The notes: generated by a model not told the origin, from the sequence alone. A DNA stretch of 64,000 nt from Metaphire vulgaris (GCA_018105865.1 CM030832.1:24829908-24893907), one strand, 5' to 3'; shown: positions 35,530-44,009, counted from the stretch's first letter. Numbers and translations are program-made.

Positions 35530-38500
35530 GTGTCATCTTCATATCTGAAGGTTGACGGTCATGAGTTGTTTCCACTTCGTTCTGTCTTCAGCAATCCTTT
35601 TTAGTCTTCCGTAGTTCTGTTCCTGTATGTGCTCCTTAACGTCGTCCAGCCAGTCTCTTCTAGGTCTTCCTCTGGCTCTGTTTCTTTCATATCTGCCCTC
35701 TAATAGGACTTTTGCTTGTTCTGTGCTTGAGCCCCGCATTATGTGCCCAGCATACTGAGTTTTCCTGTTGACCAAGGAAGACTCCAATACCACAAGGTGA
35801 TATAGGACAGGTTAAACTTTAAACTTATAGCGAGGGGTGACGGGTTAGAGGAGTCCAAAAGGTCTACATCTGTCACTTCAGTTTAAGAAAATCAAATCCA
35901 ATCACAATTTTTTAGAACTTTTGCAAATATTGTGAAATTTGTTACTATCAAACATCAGTGCATGAGAATTCCACTGACTTTCCACTTTCCGCCGCGTACC
36001 CCCTAGGAAATCCATTTTGTACCCCTGGGGGTACGCGTACCACCGTTTGGGAACCACTGTACTAGTCTAACTATGAGTCATAATAACTTAAAGGAATTAA
36101 TTGTTCTAATAAATCAGGAAATAACTAAAACTTCTGCTTGGTTTAAAACAAATAGACTTGCACTGAACCTAGAAAAAACTCATTTTATATACTTTCAGTC
36201 CAAAAAACCCCTTTTAAATAAATTAGACCAAATAAAAATAGATGATGCTATAATATCTCAAAAACTCATATAAAATTTTTAGGAATAACACTGGACCAAC
36301 ACTTAAGTTGGAAATATCATTTTAGTGAACTAGTTAATAAATTATCTAAAAATCTAAATATTATTAGACACTTAAAATATCTATTGGACTCGAATGCTCT
36401 GCACCAATTGTATTATGTTTTAATACAATACTACCTAACTTACTGTATACAAATCTGGGGTAATAACTATAAATCAAACATAAACAAAATCCAAATTATC
36501 CAAAATAAAGCTATAAGATTATTATTCAATGACCATGATTATGTAAGCACAGCTAAATTATTCATAACCTACAAAAATTTAAATATTGAAAGTCTCTACA
36601 AATTTCATACCCTTATTCTTGTATATAAATATATCTATAAACTCCTTCCTAATCCTCTTCAAAACTTAAACTTATTTCAAATGAAAACTAACTTATCTGA
36701 AATAAATCTCAGAAGTTTTAACAATCTCTTTCTTCCTTATGACTCAACAAATAAAAGAAAATTTACTACAAAGTTTTCAGGACCTAGACTATGGAATAAT
36801 TATAACCTGCCCAATAAACTGAGAATTATTAACAATTTCTTTTATTTTAAAAATTCTTTAAAAAGCTTCCTTTTCAATAACCAAGTCACAGTCAACCTGT
36901 AACTAAGTAATGAATCAACTACCTTAGCTGATGTAAAATCCTTAAGATTCTCTTAATCATTTTTATGCTTCTATACTTTACTATATCATTATTTATACTA
37001 CTTTAAAGTGCATTAGATTAATTCAACTCAGGACACTCTTACCTTCAATTTTTGTAATTCCTTAACTAACCCTGTCACTTATATACAAGGTATCACTAAA
37101 CCAAATAGGTTGACCGTCTTACGGGTTTTATACCCTTTGGCCAACCCATTTCTCAAACGAATTATATATTTTTTACATATTATGATGTTCTTTTTGTTAC
37201 ATAGTAAGAAATGATTTAAATTTGTAGCCTATGTTTAACCTGTATAATCTTGAGAAATAAAAATTGATTGATTGATTGATATTAAAATCCCCAATAATTA
37301 TAAGTTCAGATGATAATGGAAGCAAAGTTTCAAGGAGTGCCGAAAATTCCGAAAGAAAATCCATGAATGTAGAGGTATGTCTAGTCGACGGTGGAGGACG
37401 GTAGATGGTCAGGAATGAGAAAGAGGATCGCAATATTGAGCATTTAACTAGGAGAGACTCAAATGAATTATAGCATGGAATTGGGACCTTTTCTAATTTT
37501 AATAACGATGCAAACACAAAAGCAACTCCACCACCCCTTCCACTTGGGCGCGGTTCATGAACTATCGAATAATTTTCCGGTATTAGGCCTATAGATGAAA
37601 TTACAGAAGGATGATCAGACGGGGAAACCAAGTTTCATTTAAAGATAAGATTTCAATCTGATCATCAGCAATCAATTCCTTAAAAATTGCCGGTTTATCC
37701 AATGACTTAGAAACTGAAGCAGCTGATCTAATATTGAGATGACCCAGACTAATGCTAGACGGAGATTAAATTACAGGACCAGGGTTAGTTTGTACATCAC
37801 CACATAGCAAAAGGAGAAAAGTAATAAATGGATTATAATGAGGGAGAGGATAAACAAAAGAAATCAGACAACATCTCTGCAGAAGCAGTGAAACTGGGAT
37901 GGTATCTAGATCAGGACAGAGTGTTCCAAAAGCACCCGAACAGGTCATCATTTGCAATCTATCGTTCCAGACCCCACAGATAAAACCAGAGACCGGAGCG
38001 TTAAGAGACAACATCCTGCAAAGCAGGAGCAAACTCAAAAGGAAAAAACGAAAATCCATCAATATGATACCAATTTAACATATAAACCAAGCCAATATAG
38101 ACCAAGCCAAGAGCAAGTGATTTTAGGTAAGTGACAACGATTAAATAAATTTAGTGTAGTCAAGATCTTCAGTCAGTGGGTCGACTCACAGACTCAGCCA
38201 AAAGTAAAGAATGCCAGACCAACTTTAGTTTGCGGAGCTAAACTATGGTTAGTGTTGATTGCTAAGCTAAAAGACGTGACATGACACTTGCTGCTGGAAT
38301 ATTGAAACAATAATAACAACAACAATGATAACTGATACAGTTAGGGGTGCAGTTTTCCCAGCCCTCAATAAACAGTAGAAGGACAGGCGCAACAAGGTAT
38401 ATCTAGACAATCTAGACAATCTAGACAACCAATAGAAACAAGGCTCCGCTGTGAATAATAATGTCAATTAGTCCAAGACTTGAGTAAACAGAAGAAGGGC

Positions 38501-39176
38501 AGGTGCAACGAATGTATTTTTAAACAACCAATAGTAACAAGGTTTGACCGCAGATACTAATATCAGTGATCCAAGACTTGATATTAATCAGTTGATAAAA
38601 GTCAGAAAACCTCTAGGAGAATCTGAAACAAAAGACACCTCCAGTGAATCTGAAACAACCACGAGCACAATCGCCAATTAGGCCTATCTATATCAGTGTA
38701 TAAGTAAAAACATTTAAAAAACGAATTTTTATATAAAAGCCACGAAGACACGACCACCGTCGAAAAGCACCATGCACGTGACCACCATCTATAACTGGCA
38801 TAGAGGCCTAGTTCTACTTTATTCAGTTTATTGTATAATTGTCTAAAACCTTTGTTCTAATCGCACATTTAAGTAGTAATCTGCTAATCAATGTTTAGGA
38901 CCAGAATCTGAAATATGTTTCCAAAAAGGACCTGTTGGAGGAAAGATACTATGGTTGGGCGCACAGACTGAAGATCCAAATGATTGTAAAACTCCACATG
39001 TTTGGAAGGCTAATTTAGAACCCTTCAAACCTTTCACCTACAGCAACTGGTCTTCCGGAGAGCCTAATTGCGCTAACAAGGATGACAACTGCGCTATCAT
39101 TTCTCCAGAACGCAACTATAAATGGGAAGATACTAATTGTGTTTCTCAGCTCTGCTATGTCTGCGAATTTCCTTAA
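22186..39176 (+). CDS. Secreted protein with two C-type lectin-like domains
   Basis: The five-exon model is 22186-22258, 22545-22725, 29693-29934, 32928-33113 and 38899-39176, 960 nt in all, giving 319 residues. Every junction has AG/GT borders and compatible phase: G|GC, GG|T, A|CT and G|GA. Residues 1-24 are a signal peptide (MKRIVALLTLFCLYQG..). The first CTLD spans about 28-165 and keeps FWIGINNL (97-104), WINDDC and YAC. The second spans about 166-319 and keeps WLGAQ (246-250), EPN (282-284), WED (303-305) and the final CYVC. Each domain therefore keeps only part of the calcium/sugar site: ND in the first, EPN in the second. AATAAA lies at 39240-39245. The introns, up to about 7 kb, are filled with transposons. 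A secreted recognition or immune protein is the family expectation, but the ligand is unknown. The model has no transcript support, and the two domains could belong to separate transcripts. Confidence 0.75.
22545..29934 (+). CDS. Exons 2-3: first C-type lectin-like domain
   Basis: Exon 22545-22725 encodes GCPPGWIRFGDTDRCYYL and a helix with KDCASRNSEL. Exon 29693-29934 encodes CRKREICDEFWIGINNLTGG, CQYWADHFP, SCLLMS, EWINDDC and KYACI. The spacing of W..F, WIG, WINDDC and the final cysteine fits a long-form CTLD. In place of EPN/QPD there is FPRYDKSC, so the first half of the sugar site is missing. The intron between the exons holds RTE, hAT and L2 sequence over 7 kb. The donor at 29935 is GTAAGT. 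Confidence 0.8.
23055..24450 (-). pseudogene. RTE-type reverse transcriptase fragment with (ATG)n tail
   Basis: The minus-strand frame 24381-24136 encodes HFGYPEKIVRILESMY, then GVLQGCVLSPMLFNILLEL, the conserved QGC.LSP.LFN block of RTE-type polymerases. Just downstream the catalytic box reads YADYIA, so the second Asp is changed. Farther on come frames resembling NSETWTL and the post-polymerase region (23640-23500). The 3' side ends in ATC/GTC triplets (23058-23110), the simple tail of the element. Several frameshifts are present. It lies in intron 2 of the lectin gene, antisense to it. Confidence 0.8.
24990..25560 (-). pseudogene. hAT transposase C-terminal fragment (ZBED5/FAM200-like)
   Basis: Minus-strand frames give VSFVKFEERFIDFRR (25542-25348), then VAADLQASDVLKHKLSE..FVPDSQYPIIKKLAISIL and finally KSQHRSVITDQHLQNAMRIA to a stop at 24990. 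The order EERF.DF, YP.LKKLA.SIL, RS.LTDEHL...R.A is that of the C-terminal dimerisation half of the hAT transposases from which ZBED5/FAM200 proteins derive. There are stop codons, and no N-terminal zinc finger or catalytic core was found. It is a candidate relic of the autonomous source of the many hAT MITEs nearby, but that link is inference. Confidence 0.55.
25690..26215 (-). pseudogene. RTE-type reverse transcriptase fragment (FADE variant)
   Basis: The minus-strand frame 25966-25766 reads MNITLEKMD, then YIRYLRFADESGLVTES and EYGMQINRRK, the catalytic-box region of an RTE polymerase with FADD changed to FADE. Upstream, 26215-26100 gives a broken IDFEKIFDSVW segment. It is short and interrupted, clearly dead, and in the same orientation as the fragment at 23055-24450. 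Confidence 0.75.
26890..28930 (-). pseudogene. CR1/L2-type reverse transcriptase, nearly complete polymerase
   Basis: The minus-strand frames 28930-27797 and 27766-26909 together span from the linker before the polymerase (SDPWFDQDCR) through SYRPISNLSVLSKLLE, LDLSAAFDTVDH, GVPRGSVLRPILF, and then RLKLNSAKTEALW, RLDYGNSTLAG, AARLIF, RVWNGLPPHVR and the closing FKKHLKTELF. Two frameshifts lie between about 27840 and 27740. The catalytic HLYADDTQIW survives in the intermediate frame. The usual GVPQGSVLGP has two changes to Arg. The element is visibly GC-richer than its surroundings. Its 5' end is truncated next to an (ATT)n array. Confidence 0.9.
28930..29025. repeat. (ATT)n microsatellite, about 32 units
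   Basis: An uninterrupted array at the 5' boundary of the L2/CR1 element, inside the hAT element. Confidence 0.95.
30212..30610. mobile_element. PIF/Harbinger-like MITE (GGGGCTGTCC ends)
   Basis: The ends GGGGCTGTCCATTAATCACG and (reverse complement) GGGGCTGTCCATTAATTATG bound 399 non-coding bp. TA lies on both outer sides. Relatives are at 44696-45084 and 47055-47458. It sits in intron 3 of the lectin gene. Confidence 0.8.
30640..31061. repeat. Duplicated intron segment, matches 40940-41390
   Basis: Stretches such as TCATCCGAGT.ATAGACGCAAG and GTATTTGTGCT.TTATTC occur in the same order at both places. The match resumes at 32680-32770 versus 41410-41530 (ATTCTGTCCAGAAATAAG). This places part of intron 3 upstream of the third lectin copy, as expected if a block from intron 3 to exon 5 was duplicated. 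Confidence 0.7.
31062..32644. mobile_element. TIR element with AAAAACGTT arrays (hAT-like)
   Basis: The left end CAGGCGCGTCGGAAAG and right end (reverse complement) CAGGCCCGTACGAAG are similar. TATCCAG(T/A) occurs on both sides but is offset by five bases on the left, so the target duplication is uncertain. Arrays of AAAAACGTT words lie inside each end (31170-31275 and 32350-32450), along with GTGCAG-rich segments. The middle (31330-32330) has no reading frame. The paralogous segment at 41390-41410 lacks the element. Confidence 0.6.
32928..39176 (+). CDS. Exons 4-5: second C-type lectin-like domain
   Basis: Exon 32928-33113 (acceptor TTTGCAG, donor GTAAGT) encodes CPNNFQYFPEINECLFF and WTEARELCHEM. 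Exon 38899-39176 encodes ICFQKGP..ILWLGAQTED, WSSGEPNCANKDDNC, YKWEDTNC and LCYVCEFP then TAA. It is the closest match to the exon pairs at 3367/6420 and 45486/48037, but the only one with EPN. The intron contains an RTE endonuclease fragment, an L2 element split by a Jockey fragment, and a hAT element. Confidence 0.85.
33433..33887 (+). pseudogene. RTE endonuclease domain fragment
   Basis: The + strand gives GDWNAVVGARRQT, then (after a frame change) RRRYTWRTHGNGKRNQLDCIVV and HPGVDADMDHKLVATK in broken frames. This is the C-terminal half of an APE-like endonuclease with the DH catalytic pair, as in RTE elements. It lies in intron 4 of the lectin gene and stops where the L2 element begins at about 33888. 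Confidence 0.75.
33888..34042. repeat. 155-bp direct repeat, source copy
   Basis: This segment is native L2 sequence (minus-strand frame KSSVVLPSHLSSSCIAQAF runs across its border without a break). An identical copy is at 34707-34861. Confidence 0.9.
33888..34706 (-). pseudogene. L2 element, right-hand coding part (split copy)
   Basis: The minus-strand frames 34816-34319 and 34220-33696 encode the end of the endonuclease (HVNNPSNPQDTNFIDLL, STHSSGNTLDLLIS, LSDHYALL with the DH pair) and the linker to the polymerase (RPRNLWSTLNSLLERKSS, CIAQAFVEFFSNKI). It continues directly from 37282: GDFNI at 37290 joins HVNNP here. The two were parted by a Jockey-bearing insertion. The polymerase domain itself is missing. 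Confidence 0.85.
34707..34861. repeat. 155-bp direct repeat, copy at the Jockey 5' junction
   Basis: Identical to 33888-34042 over all 155 bases by eye. It lies between the L2 break and the first Jockey codon (PLLFLIYINDLP), so it is foreign to both reading frames at this place. Confidence 0.9.
35125..35333. mobile_element. Short element with CCAGGGCC / GGCCCTGG ends
   Basis: Inverted ends of 8 bp bound a non-coding piece with GACAAGCAAAAAAGGTTAT repeats and GGCCGGGGGGCT near both ends. The GACAAGCAAAAA word recurs near 44330-44390. No target duplication was found. Confidence 0.45.
35444..35800 (-). pseudogene. RTE-type 3' end with (ATG)n tail
   Basis: The minus-strand frame 35793-35539 reads TQYAGHIMRGSS, LLEGRYERNRARGRPRRDWL, and RIAEDRTKWKQL, the RTE/CR1-like C-terminal tail, then a stop. 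It is followed by about 28 ATG units on that strand (35444-35528). The coding and tail are adjacent, so the microsatellite is the element's own 3' end. It is nested inside the hAT element. Confidence 0.85.
37282..38062 (-). pseudogene. L2 element, N-terminal part with 2A-like motif and endonuclease
   Basis: Minus-strand 38062-37766 encodes a hydrophobic leader (RFFLLSLLLLCRML) and then LLLLCGDVQTNPGP followed by a stop. GDVQTNPGP has the form of a 2A-like sequence, as known at the N-terminus of some L2/CR1 elements. The next part, in frame after the stop, reads LGHLNIRSA and LNETWF, and 37631-37282 gives RPSGRGGGVAFVF, YRPPPST and LIIIGDFNI, an APE-like endonuclease. It continues at 34706. 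A stop and frameshifts disable it. Confidence 0.85.
38063..38898. other. Intron 4 remainder of the lectin gene
   Basis: AT-rich, with a repeated CTAGACAATCTAGACAAC patch at 38402-38430 and two similar blocks (AACAGTAGAAGGACAGGCGCAACAA at 38370 and AACAGAAGAAGGGCAGGTGCAACGA at 38488), which suggest a degenerate tandem duplication. No coding. Confidence 0.5.
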
Positions 39177-39436
39177 GAAATCTAAACAACACTCACTGAG
39201 CGCCAGTTTAAATTTAAAAACGATTTGCTGCGGTGAAATAATAAAAAATCGTATGTATTTTACATACATATTACTTAAGCTTGATATTATGTTTATCAAT
39301 AATTGAACACCATAGCTACTGTTTGAAAAGAGTTTAAATGGCCAGCAAAATTATTACCCTTTAAAGGGCATAAAGTCTCTATTACAGTGTTATTCGTCAT
39401 TCATTCATTCACTCATTTGTTCATTCATTCGTCTAT

Positions 39437-40130
39437 TAGTCCTCCATTCAATCATTCAGTAGGTCCGTTGCGCCAATTTCGTGTAGGGTGTGTTTGGGCC
39501 AAGACAAAAGCCGGAGTGCCATTGTAGAGGGCTAACCATCAGCGATCTTCTGGGGCCATGTACTGTACTGCGTGGTCTGTCATCAGGTCTTTTCCAGTTG
39601 GGAGATGCGACGAACGATATCACATTTGAGAGCGCAGTGGACGGGGATGCTGATGTTCTGGTGAGCCACATGACCGAAAAGGAATAGACGGCGTTGTGGA
39701 ATGATGTCTATCACTGATGGAAAGGCAGCCTGTGTGGAGACTGCTGCGTTGGTCACGAAGTCGAACCAGCGGATGCAGAGAAGCAGACCCTGTCAGCGCC
39801 CGAGGAATGCGGATAGTTGTTGAGATTTTCTTATCTACAGAGTCCATGTATACCAGCCCCATAGGAGGCTGGACAGGACGCAGCATTCGTTGGTTAATTC
39901 TGGTGCAACGGTAAGCGACTTTCGCGGACGAGTTTCTTCGCCAGATGTCAGCAGTTAAGAAGAGATAAGCCGCAGCCATAACCAATGAAAGAATATTTAA
40001 GCGACGAACCGAGAGTTTGCTCAGCGTTGATGTGTCAGTGGATCGGAAGATGGCGATTCTAACATTTAAACACCTGTACGCAATTATGTAACACACTGTC
40101 TCTAATGTACGCACTGGACTTTCTCAGTAG
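39437..40130 (-). pseudogene. Non-LTR reverse transcriptase C-terminal fragment
   Basis: Minus-strand frames give LLLCIRWFDFVTNAAV, IPQRRLFLFGHVAH and CALKCDIVRRISQLE. This is the same family and orientation as 7100-7590, and at a similar distance downstream of a lectin stop codon, preceded by ATTC/TTCA simple repeats (39392-39450). Both lectin copies therefore carry the same downstream fragment, which points to a shared duplicated flank. It is broken by several frameshifts. A hAT MITE ends it at 40131. Confidence 0.75.
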
Positions 40131-40393
40131 CAGAGATGTTCATGGGTCCATTTTTTAAAACCCAATCCAACCCATCAAATGTCCAACCTAACCCAACTAA
40201 ACCCGTGCCGATAATAGGCTTACTTGACCCAACCCAATCCACTGTAATACATTAGAGTTTCTTAAACCATGGCTTATTTTCTGACCCAACCCAACCCTAT
40301 CCACCATTAATATGGAAAAGTCTGACCCAATCCAATCCAACACAACTCAACCCAATCCAACATATGGGTTAACCAAACCCATGGACATCTCTG
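40131..40393. mobile_element. hAT-type MITE with CCCAACCC array, 263 bp
   Basis: The ends CAGAGATGTTCATGGGT and (reverse complement) CAGAGATGTCCATGGGT are flanked by CTCAGTAG (40123-40130) and CTCAATAG (40394-40401), a 7/8 match. The interior consists of AACCCAACCCA-type repeats. It is a short relative of 57634-58894. Confidence 0.88.
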
Positions 40394-43024
40394 CTCAATA
40401 GTCGATATGCTATGATTACCTTAACCAGTGCTGCCTAAGATGTGGCCCGCGGGCTTATTTTACATGACCTCCCTCTTCAAATCTCAAGCAATATTTCGCC
40501 AATTTAGGTGAGAAAATTTGTCATTGGCCTAACCATGTACTCACGTGAGCTTAGGTCAACAAACTCGAATATACAGCAGGCCTACTACTAAAAAACATTG
40601 AACACACGTGGATTTCGAAGCAAAACGAAGTTTAAAGCTTGTTAAAGCATTGCAATCACAATCAAGAACACCAATATTGTATTTTTTCATTCATGGTACT
40701 ATTCTACTATTGATGTACAGAAGGCTATATATATATTCAAAATTCAAGAAGTCAATGGAAATGTTCCTGGCAGACCAAATAACCGTACGGATTCTCGTAA
40801 CTACAAAGCCCTTTAATCAGAATTTATTGCTGAAATTCCGATGTTTATGTAGAAATTTTAATCTTACATCTAAAATAGTTTAAATTATCCTAGAAATTAA
40901 TGAGAATAAAAAACGAGGTGTCTAATTTGCTTGTTATTCATCTGCGAGCCTTTTTCAATTATCTGCGTCATCCGAGTCATAGACGCAAGATAGGTTGCTT
41001 TCATTTCTGCAATAGTTGGTTGCGTTACCAGACGCAAGGCTGCAGAGCTGCAACAGAGCTGCAAAAATCAATCTACGGGTGCCGCAAATAAGTTAATATC
41101 AGAGTATTTGTGCTGTTATTCTCGTGATATTTTTGATTATTTCAAAAATTGAAGCATCTAACAAATATTAAGACTCGATAATGACAACGATGGTTTATTG
41201 TACGGAGAACGCATTAAACAGAACTAACCTTAGTAATTGAATAAATCGCTGCAGATTTGTCAATTATGAATTAACAAATATTGAATTGAATTTAATCATG
41301 AATTAACTAATATTAAACTTGTGAATTAAGTGTTAAAATTAATTCAATATTTAAACTATTACTTGGCCACGCCAAATAGTAAAGGGCTTTTATTTCAATT
41401 TTACAGCCCTAATTGCTAGTTCTGTCCAGAAATAAGAAGGTTATGTCTGCCATTACTCTACCCATGTTCTGATTAACCTTACCATCGTAAGGTAGTGCCC
41501 AGCTGCAATTCGGATTGAATTCGGTGCGCCATCGGGTGATCCTCAAGGCATTGTGATATCAATATCAAATGCCAAAAAGTTCATTGATTGATTAATTGAT
41601 AGCCATACATGGAAAATGTATTCTATGTTCTATGGTCAGTTGTTTTTTTAATCACAGAAATTAATAATGAGAAACTTTAATCAAATTAAAGTGAGGTAGG
41701 TTGACAAAGTCGATTGTTAGGTCTTGAAAGTCAGTCACATTGCAATCGTGCGGCGAGCGATGGCGCAGGCAGGAGCGCAGTTAGCTGGCATATTGAAGCT
41801 CTGGCGAGCCATGTGACCGAAAAAGATATTTTCTAGTTTATTGACACCATCGTGAATTGTTTTAGGACTCTAAATTGAAATGTGGGCGGTATATCTACAT
41901 GAATTTTTGGGTTGCTGTAAGTGCGTTTTTAGGAGTGGGGATCAGTGAAGTGGGATTATAAGGAAAAGTACAGGAAAAGGGGCTATAATAATAGAAATAG
42001 TTTTAGGGGGCGTCATCTTGTGGGTCAGAGTACAGATTGTGGAGATGTTTGAAGGACAGAGCACGCTACTGATAATGTTTTATATTTGAAATGGATAGGT
42101 TTTATAATAAAATATTAGACTTAACTTTTCGTTGTTTACAGTTGCAGATGAAAATTTTCACAACACTATAATCCAGGTCTTTTTACAGACATTGGGCAGA
42201 AATATGAAATGTGGGTGGCATATCATTGCATTTATATACATCGTTCATGTACAGTCGTGCAGTATGAAGTGGCTATAAGATATGCTTCATTGCGAGCGGT
42301 GTTGAACGAAATTGATGGACATAAAAAATGAGGGACCTAACGAATATCCTGTGGAATGGTTAGTAAGGCGGTTGATGCTCTTGGCATTATGGTAGTGGCG
42401 CCATAGAAGTTTATTGATTGATTGATAAGTCGTTCGAGTGATGACCCGCGTCTTAAAATATCTGGTCCGCTGCATGACAGGTAGAAGAGATGCAGGTACA
42501 GAGGTTACAGTTATCATTGTTCTAAGAGGTACTGACGACATAAGAGTATTGAGGTATCGAGGTACCAAGACGTTGAATAAAGCACGTATAGAGTGTGAAG
42601 GAAGGCTCAGAGATAAGAGGAATACATGTCAATTTCACACGGAAGACTTCCAAGTCGAAAAGCTGGGACCAATGTACACGTGCCTTCGTCCCAACCCCAA
42701 TCCCTTGTTGCGTACCGAGCGGACCACCTAGAGAAAGAGAAGTGGAGTTAGTAGAAATGGAGAAAAACCAGTGCGCCACAATAACGTATTGAAATTAATA
42801 TCGGAATTCTAGTTGTAACTGTTTCTTATATTTAAAACTTCATCCTCCCTTTCATGCACGGCGTTCCCAGAACCGGGACAAAAAATATTGTACTGTAGCG
42901 AAATTTTGGGTCATACAATTCTACCTGTGTTGATTAATGATTTCTATATAGGGACGCTTATAATAATAATAATATACTATAATATAACAAGGTTTAAAGT
43001 GGTTCAGTAGGGACTGCCCTGTGT
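40394..43024. other. Intergenic, duplicated and unassigned sequence
   Basis: The segment 40940-41390 matches the lectin intron at 30680-31030, and 41410-41530 matches 32680-32770. At 42390-42426 there is an L2-like tail, GGTAGTGGCGCCATAGAAG followed by (ATTG)n. Two further ATTGATTG patches lie at about 41583-41600 and 42414-42426. No convincing reading frame: the longest, near 42438-42731, has no recognisable feature. Confidence 0.5.
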
Positions 43025-43405
43025 GAGAACCACTGTGGTTCCTCACGTATCGGTCGTTCAAGAAGCGGGCAAAAATCGCTCACACAACCGACTGATATGG
43101 CTATCACGGGCCCAGATATAAGACGTTGCGACCGTACGATAAAAAGGTTGGCTTCACAGCTTAGTCGCTAGAGTGTTGCGCCATAGCATTTTACTATAGA
43201 GTTTAACCTTTTCAGTAATCAATATCGATTAATAATTAATAATAATTAAATTAGCGGTTCTTTAGTCATAATTCTTATACCAATAATTGGCAATAATTCT
43301 AGAATACTTACCTGTAAAATATTCAGTAGATGGCGCTTTTCGTTTCAAAATGCCAAATGATTTATTGACTGACATATAGCACTTGAGCCCCTACAATAAA
43401 ATCTG
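43025..43405. repeat. Repeat shared with 13600-14020, here partly inverted
   Basis: The block 43045-43150 matches 13842-13950 in the same orientation (GGTCGTTCAAGAAGCGGGCA, GGCTATCACGGGC.CAGATATAAGACG). The block 43305-43395 matches 13955-14020 in reverse complement (TGACATATAGC, TTACCTGTAAAA). The repeat has therefore been rearranged into a head-to-head form. It is non-coding. Confidence 0.6.
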
Positions 43406-43443
43406 TATTCAATTGCGGCGAAAGCTTTGCCAAATTTTGGTCA

Positions 43444-43661
43444 ATTTCTTGTTCTTCTTCATATTATTCATTTTAGCTCTTATGTTTCTATAATTTACAG
43501 CTGGAAAATCTTCCGGATCTTTAGAATCGTTTGAATCTTCAAATTCTTCCGAAATTTCATCTCAAGACAATTCGAATTCCGAAGAAGAAGGCGAATTAAT
43601 CCATATTATTTTAATCGAAAATCGAGAAATTCATAGTCAATTTGTAATAGTTGATAAGTGA
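43444..43661 (+). pseudogene. Small secreted-peptide-like frame, upstream degenerate copy
   Basis: The part after TTTACAG (43501) encodes AGKSSGSLESFESSNSSEIS, an acidic Ser/Glu stretch, then HIILIENREIHSQFVIVDK and TGA. It aligns with the downstream copy at 43758-44009, 306 bp away. In this copy the hydrophobic leader has a TAA in place of Tyr and no ATG. It could be dead, or be a 3' exon whose acceptor is the TTTACAG. I do not recognise the family. Confidence 0.45.
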
Positions 43662-43757
43662 CATATGAGCATCGTTGGTACCCTAACTTTCGACTTGATT
43701 CAAAGGAGGAATTCAATGGCGGCGAACGAAAGATTTGCCAAATTTTGAGTTAATGCC

Positions 43758-44009
43758 ATGTTCTTCATATTGTTTCTTTTAGCTCTGATGCTTCTATATT
43801 TTACAGCTGGATCCAATTCAAATAGCGGAATTAATGATACTCAGAGTAGTGGAGAACCAGTCGGATATTTCGAATCGTTCGAATTATCCAATTCTTATGA
43901 AATCTCATCAAAAAAGAATACAAATCCCAAGAGAAAATGTGAATTCTTTCATATTATTTTAATAGAAAATCGAGAAATTCGTAGTAAAGTTGTAATAGTT
44001 GATGAATGA
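43758..44009 (+). CDS. Small secreted-peptide-like protein, 83 residues
   Basis: ATG at 43758 opens an 83-residue frame. It starts with a signal-peptide-like segment (MFFILFLLALMLLYFTAG), followed by a Ser/Asn-rich region with SSGEPVGYFESFELSNS, a basic KKNTNPKRKC patch, and the end FHIILIENREIRSKVVIVDE then TGA. The closing block is conserved in the tandem copy at 43501-43661 while the middle is not, which hints at selection on the C-terminus. Alternatively the TTTACAG at 43800-43806 is a splice acceptor and this is a last exon. Phase there equals that of the lectin exons, but I see no link. It is unknown to me. Confidence 0.45.
   Translation: MFFILFLLALMLLYFTAGSNSNSGINDTQSSGEPVGYFESFELSNSYEISSKKNTNPKRKCEFFHIILIENREIRSKVVIVDE

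Larger units (their letters stand above)
34951..36059. mobile_element. hAT-type element (CAGTGGTTCCCAAAC ends)
   Basis: The left end CAGTGGTTCCCAAAC and right end (reverse complement) CAGTGGTTCCCAAAC are identical over 15 bp. The perfect 8-bp duplication TACTAGTC is at 34943-34950 and 36060-36067. It interrupts the Jockey polymerase just after FADDT. It carries two passengers: a CCAGGGCC..GGCCCTGG-bounded piece (35125-35333) and an RTE 3' end with (CAT)n tail. Confidence 0.95.
34862..37281 (+). pseudogene. Jockey-like reverse transcriptase 3' half, split by hAT element
   Basis: The + strand encodes PLLFLIYINDLPNSS..LLFADDT up to 34942. It resumes at 36064-36270 (WFKTNRLALNLEKTHFIYF) and 36384-36902 (YVLIQYYLTYCIQIWGNNYK, IQIIQNKAIRLLF, SGPRLWNNYNLPNKLR, to a stop). 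The catalytic FADD is present. A frameshift lies near 36270. The tail is (TTGA)n at 37263-37281. The element is 5' truncated inside the polymerase. GATAT on both sides (about 34699 and 37280) is compatible with a target duplication in the L2 host. It is AT-rich and relatively well preserved. Confidence 0.85.
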
